Assembly (NCBI GenBank): GCA_030618905.1
Contig: JAUXCL010000056.1
Span: forward strand, 1-13,033
Reading direction: 5' to 3'
DNA length: 13,033 nt
Origin: Bacteroidales bacterium
GTDB lineage: Bacteria > Bacteroidota > Bacteroidia > Bacteroidales > B18-G4
Shown: positions 1 through 8,010 of the stretch, piece after piece
Position numbering within the stretch: position 1 is the stretch's first letter
Layout: every line of letters begins with the position of its first letter
Program-made: the position numbers and the translations under genes
Notes under the pieces: model-generated
What the model saw: only the letters and a program-made list of their open reading frames with translations
Told to the model about the DNA's origin: nothing
Database searches by the model: none

Positions 1-1
1 C

Positions 2-3000
2 ACCTGGTACAAAATAGCCACGCACCAGACAGGAGTCCATATAATTACCTATAATGACCTGGCAGAAATGGGAATCGATGTTTCTGCTGTTGCCCCGGGG
101 AATATCAGGATTTATGGAAATGGAAACGGGATGATTCCGGAAGCCAACAGCATAGATCGTCCGGACGACCTGCTGGAAAATGCTATTCAGGTTGTCGGGG
201 AAGATGATGGAGTTTTTAATACAGAGGATTATATCTTGTTTTTTGGCCATGAACCTACTATTTGGAGATACAATAACTTCAATGGTATGTTTGAACACCA
301 GGTCAATTTATATACAGATGATGTTTATTTTTTCCTGACTACAGATCTTGGGCCTGGTAAACGTGTCGAAGCGGAAGCTCTGCTTACTGATGACCATACG
401 CACCTGGTGAGTACTTTTTCCGATTATGCTTTTCATGAAGAAGAAAATATAAGTATCCTGAAGACAGGCAAGCTATGGTATGGTGAAGAGTTTAAAACTC
501 AGCTTATCCACCAGTATTCTTTCCATTTCCCGTATATTGACATGAATGCACAGCTTGCCCTGAGAACTAATATTGCTGCCCGCTCTACTGAAAATAGCTT
601 CTTTCATTATTCTGTAGATGGCAACCTGGTCTTGTCTGCTGAAGTCAGCCGCATAAATGTGCTTTCAACTGTTTATGCCTGGTCGACTACCCCGAATCCT
701 GTTGAATTCTATCCGGCCGGCGATGAGATTAACCTGGAGGTTGAATTTGAAAAGACCAGCAGCATCGCCATGGGGTGGATGAATTATATTGAATTGAACG
801 CCAGGAGAAATCTTGTATATGATCAGGGGCAACTCCTGTTCAGGGATCATCATTCTTATGGAAATGGCAACATTGCACGCTTTGAAGTTAGCAATGCCAA
901 TGCAGGTCTGAAACTTTGGGATGTTACGGAAATTGATGCTGCCAGTTCCATTCCCTTTGAAATGGAAGGGCAGGATCTTACTTTTAAAGTGGCCACAGAT
1001 GAGTTACGGCAATTCGTTTTATTTGATGAAACCCAATTCCTTCAGATCGAGTTTGTAGAGCAAATTGAGAATCAGAACCTGCACGCTTTCAATCCAAAAG
1101 ACTTTATCATTATTAGCCATCCGCTTTTTTTAGATCAAGCTGCTCGTCTGGCAGAATTACATGCACATTATGATAACCTTTCCAGTCTGATCGCCACTCC
1201 GGATCAGATATACAATGAGTTTTCCTCCGGCAGCGTAGACCCTGGAGCCATCAGGGATTTTTGCAAGATGTTGTATGAGAAGGCAGATTCCGCGAATAAG
1301 CCCCGTTACCTTTTATTGTTTGGCGACGGATCCTATGATCCTAAAGACAGGCATGGAGAATTGGCAAGCTTTATTCCGGCTTATCAATCTAAAGAATCAT
1401 TGAAACTTGGATACTCTTTTGTTACAGATGACTTTTACGGCCTTTATGACCCCAATGAAGGAAATAATGCTTATGCCAAGTCGCTTGAAATCGGTATTGG
1501 AAGGTTCCCTGCCCATACCATAGAACAAGCAAAAAGTATGGTCGACAAAATAGAAAATTATATATCGCCCGGCCATAGCGTGGTTGGTGACTGGAGGAAT
1601 CAAATCTGTTTTGTTGCAGATGATGAAGATAATAACACCCATTTTAAACAAGCTGAACAACTTGCGGGTATCGTTGATACCATGGAACAAGTGTATAACC
1701 TGGACAAGATATACCTTGATGCTTACACACAGATTTCCACACCCGCCGGGTTCCGTTATCCTGAAGTTAATGCTGCCATCAATAAGGCAATGGATAAAGG
1801 CTCACTGATTTTTAACTATACAGGACATGGTGGCGAGCAAGGATTATCACATGAAGGTGTGCTGGATATCCCGATGATCACTACCTGGACTAATACAAAC
1901 AAATTGCCGCTTTTTATAGCAGCGACCTGTGAATTCAGCCGTTTTGACGACCACAGTATTATATCTGCAGGTGAATGGGTGCTTCTTAACCCTGATGGTG
2001 GAGGAATAGGTCTCTTGACAACAACACGACTGGCATGGTCAGATCCGAATTTTAAACTGAATAAAATTATTTATGAGCATGCTTTTAAAAAAATAAATGG
2101 GGAATATCCACGCCTGGGTGACCTGGTCAGGATCTCTAAGACCATCATGAATACCAGCCAGAATGTGAAGAATTTTGTGCTGCTGGGAGATCCGGCCCTA
2201 CAACTGGCCTACCCCAAATACAACATAAGTACCGATTCTATCATTACAAAAGCACTTCTGGTGAGCAGTGATACCATGGAAGCCATGGCGAAAGTTACCG
2301 TGCATGGTAAAGTTATTGATGCTGATGGCAACCATCTTAATGGCTTTGATGGCTATCTGATACCAACTGTATATGATAAAAAAGTTAAAAACAGGACATT
2401 GGGGAATGACCAGAGCAGCTATCCTGCTTTATTTGAATTACAAAACGTTGTACTGTTTAAGGGTAAATCAAGCATCAAAAAAGGACTGTTTAGTTTCTCT
2501 TTTGTAGTACCTAAAGATATTGCATATCAATATGGTTTGGGTAAAATCAGCTATTATGCGTATGATACCGTTACTTATGAGGATGCCCATGGATTTGAAA
2601 AGGTTACGATCGGGGGTGTTGATGAGAATGCCGAACTGGACTATGAGGGACCGGAAATTTCTCTTTTCATCAATAACATGGATTTCGTGGATGGGGGACT
2701 TACAGATCAGAACCCTGTATTACTGGCATTTTTTAAGGATGAACAGGGCGTGAATACATTTGGCAATGGCATCGGGCATGAACTGGTATTATACCTTGAC
2801 GAGCAGATCAATAATCCCATTTACATGAATGAGTGTTTTCTCCCGGATGCTGATGATTTTCAAAGTGGCAGGCTTATTTATCCCTTCCATGACCTGGAAG
2901 ATGGTTTGCATACATTACGCATTAAAGCCTGGGATGTATATAATAATCCTTCTGAGGCTGAAATTACTTTTTATGTCAGCGTTGATGGACAATTGGAATT

Positions 3001-3301
3001 AGACCAGGCCTATAATTATCCAAATCCTTTCACCAATTCAACAGTATTTCAATTCTATCATAACAAACCTGGAAATGCGTTCGATATTGAGATTAATATC
3101 TATAACGTAATTGGTCAGCTGGTCAGTACACTCAGGAAGAATGTATATGCTGCCGGAACAGAGATTGAACCGATTGAATGGAATGGCACAGGTAATTCAG
3201 GTGAGCCCTTACAAGGGGGGGTCTACGTTTATACCATGAAAGTAACAGATAATCAGGGTACTTATCGATTAATTTCTCAAAAACTGGTAATAGCACGTTA
3301 A
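2..3301 (+). CDS. porU: PorU, T9SS C25-family sortase/signal peptidase (5' end outside window)
   Basis: PorU is the gingipain-like (peptidase family C25) protein of the T9SS attachment complex at the cell surface. It removes the C-terminal sorting domain from exported cargo and links the cargo to anionic lipopolysaccharide. The frame is open from base 2: the codons before the first Met (position 68) read WYKIATHQTGVH, the usual PorU N-terminal domain, so the true start lies upstream and that Met is internal. Numbering from that Met, the C25 core has LLLFGDGSYD (416-425), the catalytic His in NYTGHGG (H587, codon 1826) and the catalytic Cys in IAATCEFSRFDD (C621, codon 1928). The last ~100 residues, from YNYPNPF to the end, form a type A T9SS sorting domain, which PorU is known to retain. 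About 1,099 codons are visible. P. gingivalis PorU is, from memory, about 1,158 residues, so probably only the signal peptide and a short N-terminal part are missing. Confidence 0.95.
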   Translation, partial: TWYKIATHQTGVHIITYNDLAEMGIDVSAVAPGNIRIYGNGNGMIPEANSIDRPDDLLENAIQVVGEDDGVFNTEDYILFFGHEPTIWRYNNFNGMFEHQVNLYTDDVYFFLTTDLGPGKRVEAEALLTDDHTHLVSTFSDYAFHEEENISILKTGKLWYGEEFKTQLIHQYSFHFPYIDMNAQLALRTNIAARSTENSFFHYSVDGNLVLSAEVSRINVLSTVYAWSTTPNPVEFYPAGDEINLEVEFEKTSSIAMGWMNYIELNARRNLVYDQGQLLFRDHHSYGNGNIARFEVSNANAGLKLWDVTEIDAASSIPFEMEGQDLTFKVATDELRQFVLFDETQFLQIEFVEQIENQNLHAFNPKDFIIISHPLFLDQAARLAELHAHYDNLSSLIATPDQIYNEFSSGSVDPGAIRDFCKMLYEKADSANKPRYLLLFGDGSYDPKDRHGELASFIPAYQSKESLKLGYSFVTDDFYGLYDPNEGNNAYAKSLEIGIGRFPAHTIEQAKSMVDKIENYISPGHSVVGDWRNQICFVADDEDNNTHFKQAEQLAGIVDTMEQVYNLDKIYLDAYTQISTPAGFRYPEVNAAINKAMDKGSLIFNYTGHGGEQGLSHEGVLDIPMITTWTNTNKLPLFIAATCEFSRFDDHSIISAGEWVLLNPDGGGIGLLTTTRLAWSDPNFKLNKIIYEHAFKKINGEYPRLGDLVRISKTIMNTSQNVKNFVLLGDPALQLAYPKYNISTDSIITKALLVSSDTMEAMAKVTVHGKVIDADGNHLNGFDGYLIPTVYDKKVKNRTLGNDQSSYPALFELQNVVLFKGKSSIKKGLFSFSFVVPKDIAYQYGLGKISYYAYDTVTYEDAHGFEKVTIGGVDENAELDYEGPEISLFINNMDFVDGGLTDQNPVLLAFFKDEQGVNTFGNGIGHELVLYLDEQINNPIYMNECFLPDADDFQSGRLIYPFHDLEDGLHTLRIKAWDVYNNPSEAEITFYVSVDGQLELDQAYNYPNPFTNSTVFQFYHNKPGNAFDIEINIYNVIGQLVSTLRKNVYAAGTEIEPIEWNGTGNSGEPLQGGVYVYTMKVTDNQGTYRLISQKLVIAR

Positions 3302-3328
3302 AAGACAATATTGTATATAAATAATCGT

Positions 3329-3336
3329 TAACTTTG
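3329..3336 (+). promoter_or_regulatory. Candidate Bacteroidota -7 box upstream of porV
   Basis: TAACTTTG is an exact match to the Bacteroidota sigma-ABfr -7 consensus TAnnTTTG. It lies 28 bases before the porV ATG in the 63-base gap after porU. A TTG at 3311-3313 is the nearest -33-like element, but its 15-base spacing is shorter than the usual 18-21. If real, porV and ispF can be transcribed independently of porU. Confidence 0.5.
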
Positions 3337-3364
3337 CACCTCGTTTTTTAATTGGAAAATATAT

Positions 3365-4600
3365 ATGAAAAATCGCATAACACTAGCTGTTCTACTGATA
3401 CTCGCAGCGTCTGTTGTTGTTGCACAAGACCCAAATTATGATGGCTTGTCAGGACAACAGAATGATAACCTGCGAACCATCACTACAGCCGTGCCTTTTT
3501 TATTGATTGCCCCTGACGCCCGCGCTGGCGGACTGGGAGATGTTGGTGTGGCTACTACCCCGGATGCGAACTCCATGCATTGGAATCCGGCGAAATATGC
3601 ATTTATAAAAGATAAAATGGGTTTTTCCGTTTCTTTTACACCCTGGCTGAGAAACCTCGGGATCAATGATATGTACCTGGCTTACCTGGCCGGGTATTAT
3701 AAAATTGATGACCGGCAGACTGTGGCTGCCTCTTTACGGTTCTTCACCCTTGGTGAGATCCTTTTTACAGATGAGGTGGGTAACCCATTGGAAACACATA
3801 AACCTACGGAATGGTCGTTTGATGGTACCTATGCACGTAAATTCTCCAAACACTGGTCCGGTGCTGTTGCTGCCAGGTTTATCTATTCCAACCTGACAGA
3901 AGGACAATTTGTCGGAGCCTCTGAAACCAGTGCGGGAATTTCTATAGCAACAGATGTTGCCGTTTTTTATACAAAAGGTCTCGACCTTGGGAATATGGAT
4001 GGTAATATCTCCTGGGGTTTGAATATTTCCAATATCGGAACCAAGATATCATATAGTCAGACAAGTATCAAAAAAGATTTTATACCCACTAACTTCAGAA
4101 CCGGAGTAGCCTTCGATATGAATCTTGATGAGTACAACTCACTTACTTTTACGTTCGATGTAAACAAATTGCTGGTTCCCACACCTCCAATATATGCACA
4201 GGATGAAAATGGACAGTATATTCTGGGACCTGATGGTAATTATGAAATTGCTGAAGGAATGAATCCTGATGTTTCCGTTGTTCAGGGAATGATCCAATCC
4301 TGGTATGATGCTCCCTATGGTTTTGAGGAGGAAATGAGGGAGTTCTATTTTGGACTGGGCACAGAATACTGGTACAATAAGCGTTTTGCTATCCGTGCAG
4401 GATTCTTCTATGAAGATAAGTATAAGGGGAACAGGAAGTTTTTTACCATTGGTGCAGGTTTGAAGTACAATGTTTTTGGACTTGACTTTGCCTATCTGAT
4501 CCCAACAGAACAACAAAATCCACTCGCCAACACCCTGCGATTTACACTTCTATTTGATTTTGCAGCATTCAGCAATCAAAGCACGATTCCTGAAAACTAA
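3365..4600 (+). CDS. porV: PorV (LptO), T9SS outer-membrane shuttle protein
   Basis: PorV is a FadL-like outer-membrane beta-barrel. It takes cargo released from the SprA translocon, binds the sorting domain, and delivers the cargo to PorU. The 411-residue length fits the family. Residues 1-20 are a Sec signal peptide (KNR, then a hydrophobic run, with cleavage likely after VVVA before Q21) without a lipobox Cys. The family hallmark follows at about 45-80: FLLIAPDARAGGLGDVGVAT, then PDANSMHWNPAKYAF. The rest is alternating amphipathic beta-strand sequence with aromatic girdle residues, ending in a strand with LRFTLLFDF. The gene sits 63 bases after porU, its functional partner, and ispF follows after 6 bases. 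The ATG start is supported by the signal peptide directly behind it. Confidence 0.95.
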   Translation: MKNRITLAVLLILAASVVVAQDPNYDGLSGQQNDNLRTITTAVPFLLIAPDARAGGLGDVGVATTPDANSMHWNPAKYAFIKDKMGFSVSFTPWLRNLGINDMYLAYLAGYYKIDDRQTVAASLRFFTLGEILFTDEVGNPLETHKPTEWSFDGTYARKFSKHWSGAVAARFIYSNLTEGQFVGASETSAGISIATDVAVFYTKGLDLGNMDGNISWGLNISNIGTKISYSQTSIKKDFIPTNFRTGVAFDMNLDEYNSLTFTFDVNKLLVPTPPIYAQDENGQYILGPDGNYEIAEGMNPDVSVVQGMIQSWYDAPYGFEEEMREFYFGLGTEYWYNKRFAIRAGFFYEDKYKGNRKFFTIGAGLKYNVFGLDFAYLIPTEQQNPLANTLRFTLLFDFAAFSNQSTIPEN

Positions 4601-4606
4601 TCACTG

Positions 4607-5089
4607 ATGTTCAGGATAGGTTTTGGATTTGATGTACACAAGCTGGAAGAAGGACATGCACTTTGGCTGGGGGGCATCAATATTCCATCCGACAAGGGGG
4701 CCATTGGCCATTCCGATGCAGATGTATTGATCCATGCCATTTGTGATGCCTTATTTGGCGCTGCCAACCTGGGCGATATCGGAATCCATTTTCCTGATAC
4801 AGAACCTGGCTTAAAAGGAATACAAAGCACACTTATCCTGAAAAAAACAGTTCAGTTGATAGGCGAGGCTGGTTATATGATTGGTAACATTGATACCACG
4901 ATCAGCCTTCAGGAACCAAAAATCTCCCCCTATATCGAACAAATGAAAAAGGAGCTGTCTACGCTCATGGGTATTGATGTGAATGGCATCAGTATTAAAG
5001 CAACCACAACTGAAAGATTAGGGTTTGAAGGCAGGAGGGAAGGTGTTTCCGCTTATGCCATAGCTTTAATCCAAAAGATAGCATCTTAG
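4607..5089 (+). CDS. ispF: IspF, 2-C-methyl-D-erythritol 2,4-cyclodiphosphate synthase
   Basis: This cytoplasmic MEP-pathway enzyme converts 4-diphosphocytidyl-methylerythritol 2-phosphate into the 2,4-cyclodiphosphate with release of CMP, on the way to isoprenoid precursors. The 160-residue length is typical; the family works as a trimer with active sites between subunits. Metal ligands are D9 and H11 in GFDVH, and H43 just after the signature GHSDADV (34-40), matching E. coli D8, H10 and H42. DIGIHFPD and the C-terminal ATTTERLGFEGRREGV motif, part of the CDP/metal site region, are intact. The ATG is only 6 bases after the porV stop with no obvious Shine-Dalgarno, which suggests shared transcription and perhaps translational coupling. 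The 3' end overlaps the stop codon of the convergent gene by 4 bases. I recall porU-porV-ispF as PG0026-PG0028 in Porphyromonas gingivalis, which would make the order ancient; this is from memory. Confidence 0.97.
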   Translation: MFRIGFGFDVHKLEEGHALWLGGINIPSDKGAIGHSDADVLIHAICDALFGAANLGDIGIHFPDTEPGLKGIQSTLILKKTVQLIGEAGYMIGNIDTTISLQEPKISPYIEQMKKELSTLMGIDVNGISIKATTTERLGFEGRREGVSAYAIALIQKIAS

Positions 5090-5781
5090 TCTTCTGAAAT
5101 CAGCGTTGTGATCGAATCCGGTTTTCCCGGTGCTCCACCACCATCATATTTAATGATCCTATTGTCGCTGTCCCTGAAAAAGAAATCTCCCTCCCAGAAC
5201 AAGGATTTCCAACCTGAAAGCGTAATGTTGACCCGGAGTGCCAGAACGTCTGTGTTGCCCTGCATCCTGACCATTTCTTTTTCTTCCTTTTCTGCTACGA
5301 ATTTTGCCAGGTCAAGGTCCCCGGGTTTCTCAGTGCCAAATGCCCAGAACCGGATTTCCTCATCACTGGAATTGATAAACTGTTCAAGCCCAATATTCAT
5401 TGGCCATAACTGGATCCAGGGATAATCACCCAGGTCATGATCATCTTCAATTTCATCACCGTCGCGAACCCCGGTAATAAATACCCTGTCGCCCTTCAGC
5501 TCGGCTGTTACATGTGTATTATCCTGAGTACGGATAAAGACCCATTTCAGGGTATGCAGCTGCTGATTTAAGATAAATGCCTGGTCTTCCATGAGATGCT
5601 CACCCTCGCGCCGGATGACCTTGATCTTGATTTTGCCATCCATCTTTTGAATATCATAATCGTAATGATATTCGTTGTCTCCGCTTTTTTCCAGGTATGT
5701 ATATGATTGTGCCAGGGATGAGATTGAGCTAAGCAAAAACAAACTCAATATTGATAAAAAAAGACAGCTTTTTAATCGCAT
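5086..5781 (-). CDS. Exported protein of unknown function
   Basis: I do not recognise a named family. The 231-residue protein has a clear Sec signal peptide: basic RLK, a long Leu/Ser hydrophobic core, and probable cleavage after SLA (24) before Q25. The Cys at 6 lies inside the hydrophobic core and is not a lipobox, so the mature protein is probably periplasmic or surface-soluble. The mature part is predicted by eye to be beta-rich, with an acidic patch (DGDEIEDDHDLGD, about 107-119), a charged helix-like stretch around 160-170 (AEKEEKEMVR), and an ending in FFRDSDNRIIKYDGGGAPGKP. That last pattern resembles the closing strands of DUF3108-like periplasmic proteins, but the resemblance is weak. 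It is the last gene of the minus-strand run, 47 bases after the egtD stop, and converges on ispF with overlapping stop codons. Confidence 0.85.
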   Translation of the reverse strand: MRLKSCLFLSILSLFLLSSISSLAQSYTYLEKSGDNEYHYDYDIQKMDGKIKIKVIRREGEHLMEDQAFILNQQLHTLKWVFIRTQDNTHVTAELKGDRVFITGVRDGDEIEDDHDLGDYPWIQLWPMNIGLEQFINSSDEEIRFWAFGTEKPGDLDLAKFVAEKEEKEMVRMQGNTDVLALRVNITLSGWKSLFWEGDFFFRDSDNRIIKYDGGGAPGKPDSITTLISED

Positions 5782-5828
5782 AGTGAAGAATTAAAGTAAT
5801 GTTTCCGGAATGACAAAATAAACATTTA

Positions 5829-6818
5829 TTATTCAAAAGAGCTCCATAAAGAATCAACAAAGAAAAACCTGCAATCAAAATAATTGTTGATCAGGTTGAA
5901 ACCTGACTTTTCAGCAAGATTAGAAATTATCTCAAGGTCATACTTTTGGGATATTTCCGTATGAACCAATTCCCATTTGCCGAAATGAAAAGATTTGTCA
6001 AGGGCCTGAAAATTAACACCCTGCTTTTTCAGGCTGACAAGGAAACTTTTTGCTGTACCACTTATTGGGTCATATACCGGATAATGCGAAAACTGATCAA
6101 CGATAAAATTGGCTCCGAGTTCACGATTCATCCTTGTCAATAAGTTCAGGTTGAAATTCCTGGTAATCCCTGTTGGATCATCATAAGCAAGCTGAATGAC
6201 CCGCGGGTCTTTCTTGAAATCAAACCCGGTAAGTAACATATCTCCTTTCTTACACAGAGATGCGATCTTGCTGAAAAATTCAATTGCACTGTCATTTGAA
6301 AGGTTACCCACATTTGACCCAAGGAATAAGATCACTTTTTGCTTTTCTGATATCATATTCAGATCACTGAGGGCATCAAAATAATCCGCATTGATACCGT
6401 TAACTTTTAGTCCAGGTATTTCTTTACGAAGCCCTTCCTCAAGTATATCCAGCACATTTGCGGAAATATCAACCGGGATGTAATTTACATTGATGCCGGT
6501 TTCAATCAAATGCAATAACAATACTTTCGTTTTATATCCATCTCCGGCACCCAGTTCGATCAGGTCAATCTCATTATTTTGGATCTGGAATGCAGCGGTG
6601 AGCCTTTTCTTTTGGATCTTAAAGACTTCGTATTCGCATCTGGTAGGATAATATTCAGGCATTTTCATGATGGCCTGGAAGAGGCTGTCACCTGTTTTAT
6701 CATAAAAATACTTGGAAGGAATATGTTTAAATTTCGCTGATAATCCCTCTTGCACATCTTTTGCAAATGCTTCCTGGATCTTCGTATTTACTGTGTAGCT
6801 CATCGCATTGTTATTCAT
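5829..6818 (-). CDS. egtD: EgtD-family L-histidine N-alpha-methyltransferase
   Basis: EgtD uses three SAM molecules to trimethylate histidine to hercynine, the first step of ergothioneine synthesis. Residue numbers are for the ATG start chosen here (329 residues). Seen in order: YFYDKTGDSLF, then MPEYYPTR (53-60), the SAM loop IELGAGDGYKT (87-97), YIPVDIS, FLGSNVGN (165-172, with N172 equivalent to mycobacterial N166), AYDD (Y212, equivalent to Y206) and HTEIS (E288 and S290, equivalent to E282 and S284). The position matching mycobacterial M252 is Ser258 in my hand alignment. A longer reading from a GTG at 6851 is possible, but it would add 11 unlike residues and overlap egtB further. The ATG at 6818 forms a TAATG overlap with the egtB stop, the usual sign of translational coupling. 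Histidine specificity is inferred from the family and the egtB neighbour. Confidence 0.9.
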   Translation of the reverse strand: MNNNAMSYTVNTKIQEAFAKDVQEGLSAKFKHIPSKYFYDKTGDSLFQAIMKMPEYYPTRCEYEVFKIQKKRLTAAFQIQNNEIDLIELGAGDGYKTKVLLLHLIETGINVNYIPVDISANVLDILEEGLRKEIPGLKVNGINADYFDALSDLNMISEKQKVILFLGSNVGNLSNDSAIEFFSKIASLCKKGDMLLTGFDFKKDPRVIQLAYDDPTGITRNFNLNLLTRMNRELGANFIVDQFSHYPVYDPISGTAKSFLVSLKKQGVNFQALDKSFHFGKWELVHTEISQKYDLEIISNLAEKSGFNLINNYFDCRFFFVDSLWSSFE

Positions 6819-7969
6819 TACCTGGCCAGCCTGATACCGGTATATTGCCACCTGAAATGAGGGTGCCAGAAATTCCGGTAAGAAACACGGGAGTGGCCTG
6901 CCGGGGTGGCCACTGAAGCCCCGCGCAGCACCATTTGATTCACCATAAATTTTCCATTGTATTCACCAATTGCGCCTTCTGCTTTTTTGAATCCGGGGTA
7001 GGGGAGGTAAGCACTATTTGTCCATTCCCAGCGCTCACCCCACCTGAGATGTGATGAAGCTGCTTCCCATTCAAATTCACCGGGCAATCGCATCCCTTTC
7101 CATTCCGCATAAGCGGATGCTTCATAGAAGCTGATGTGTTTGACACTGAGGTCAGGATCTAATCTCTGTAATCCTTGTAAAGTATAATGATGCCAATGTT
7201 TTCCATCTTTATGCCAGTACATTGGTGCCTCAATCTGATGCTGCCTGATCCAGGACCATCCTTCGGAATGCCAGTACTGAAAATCCTGATATCCTCCTGA
7301 TTCAATGAATTCAAGATATTCACCATTGCTCACCAACTTTTTCGATATTTCAAAAGGGCCTAAAAAGACCTTATGTGGCTCCAGCTCATTGTCGAAGCAA
7401 AAACTATTCCCGGTATAACCCACCTCATAGTTCCCTTCTTTCATCGATATGAATCCATCATCCTTAATTATCCAGTCTTCAGTAAAGTTCTCATAAACCG
7501 GAAACAGCGGATTATGGCCAAGGATAAATTTGATATCAGTAATCAGCAATTCCTGGTGCTGCTGTTCGTGCTGTATGCCCAGGTCAACCAGGATTGCCAG
7601 GTGATCAGGTAAGGTCTTGTATTGGGAAAATAGTTCCTTCATTTCCTGATCAATATATTCCCTGTACTGATAAACGGATTGAACACCCGGCCTTGAAAGA
7701 TCTCCTCTTTTATGTCGTACGACACGTTCACCAACGCCCTCATAATAAGAATTAAAGATGAAATCGAAGTTTTCATCATATAGTTTATAGCCTTTCTTGT
7801 GATGGATTAATATGAAGGTTTCAAAGAACCAGGATGTGTGCCCCAGGTGCCATTTAGGCGGGCTCACCTCTTCAACGGGCTGGATCACATAATCTTCAAT
7901 AAATAATGGTGCACAAAGGGATTCAGTGTGCTTCCTGGTTTCGGTATATTGTTTTATTAAGTCTATCAT
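6818..7969 (-). CDS. egtB: EgtB-family hercynine sulfoxide synthase (non-heme iron)
   Basis: EgtB joins hercynine to a thiol donor (gamma-glutamylcysteine or cysteine, depending on subtype) with O2 at a three-histidine Fe(II) site, giving a hercynyl sulfoxide. In this 383-residue reading the N-terminal DinB-like domain carries PKWHLGHTSWFFE (H44) and GIQHEQQHQE (H134 and H138), matching the known iron ligands. An FGE-sulfatase-type domain fills the C-terminal half, with KGMRLPGEFEWE and the closing signature SRVSYRNFWHPHFRWQYTG. There is no fused methyltransferase, unlike OvoA or fungal Egt1. I chose the ATG at 7969 because MIDLIKQYTETR aligns with usual EgtB starts; a TTG at 7987 would add six residues. 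A near-consensus -7 box (TATCTTTA, 7989-7996) precedes it. Canonical partners egtA, egtC and egtE are not in the window, so the thiol donor is unknown. Annotators may assign the TTG start. Confidence 0.92.
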   Translation of the reverse strand: MIDLIKQYTETRKHTESLCAPLFIEDYVIQPVEEVSPPKWHLGHTSWFFETFILIHHKKGYKLYDENFDFIFNSYYEGVGERVVRHKRGDLSRPGVQSVYQYREYIDQEMKELFSQYKTLPDHLAILVDLGIQHEQQHQELLITDIKFILGHNPLFPVYENFTEDWIIKDDGFISMKEGNYEVGYTGNSFCFDNELEPHKVFLGPFEISKKLVSNGEYLEFIESGGYQDFQYWHSEGWSWIRQHQIEAPMYWHKDGKHWHHYTLQGLQRLDPDLSVKHISFYEASAYAEWKGMRLPGEFEWEAASSHLRWGERWEWTNSAYLPYPGFKKAEGAIGEYNGKFMVNQMVLRGASVATPAGHSRVSYRNFWHPHFRWQYTGIRLAR

Positions 7970-8010
7970 GCTGTTTGGCAAATTCAATTAAAGATAAGAA
8001 GTAATTTGAT

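Noticed and set aside
4139..4516. 125-codon minus-strand open frame
   Set aside because: Antisense to porV with no domain features.
5829..6851. Longer egtD reading from a GTG at 6851
   Set aside because: The extra 11 residues overlap the end of egtB and do not resemble EgtD N-termini; the ATG at 6818 gives a TAATG coupling junction.
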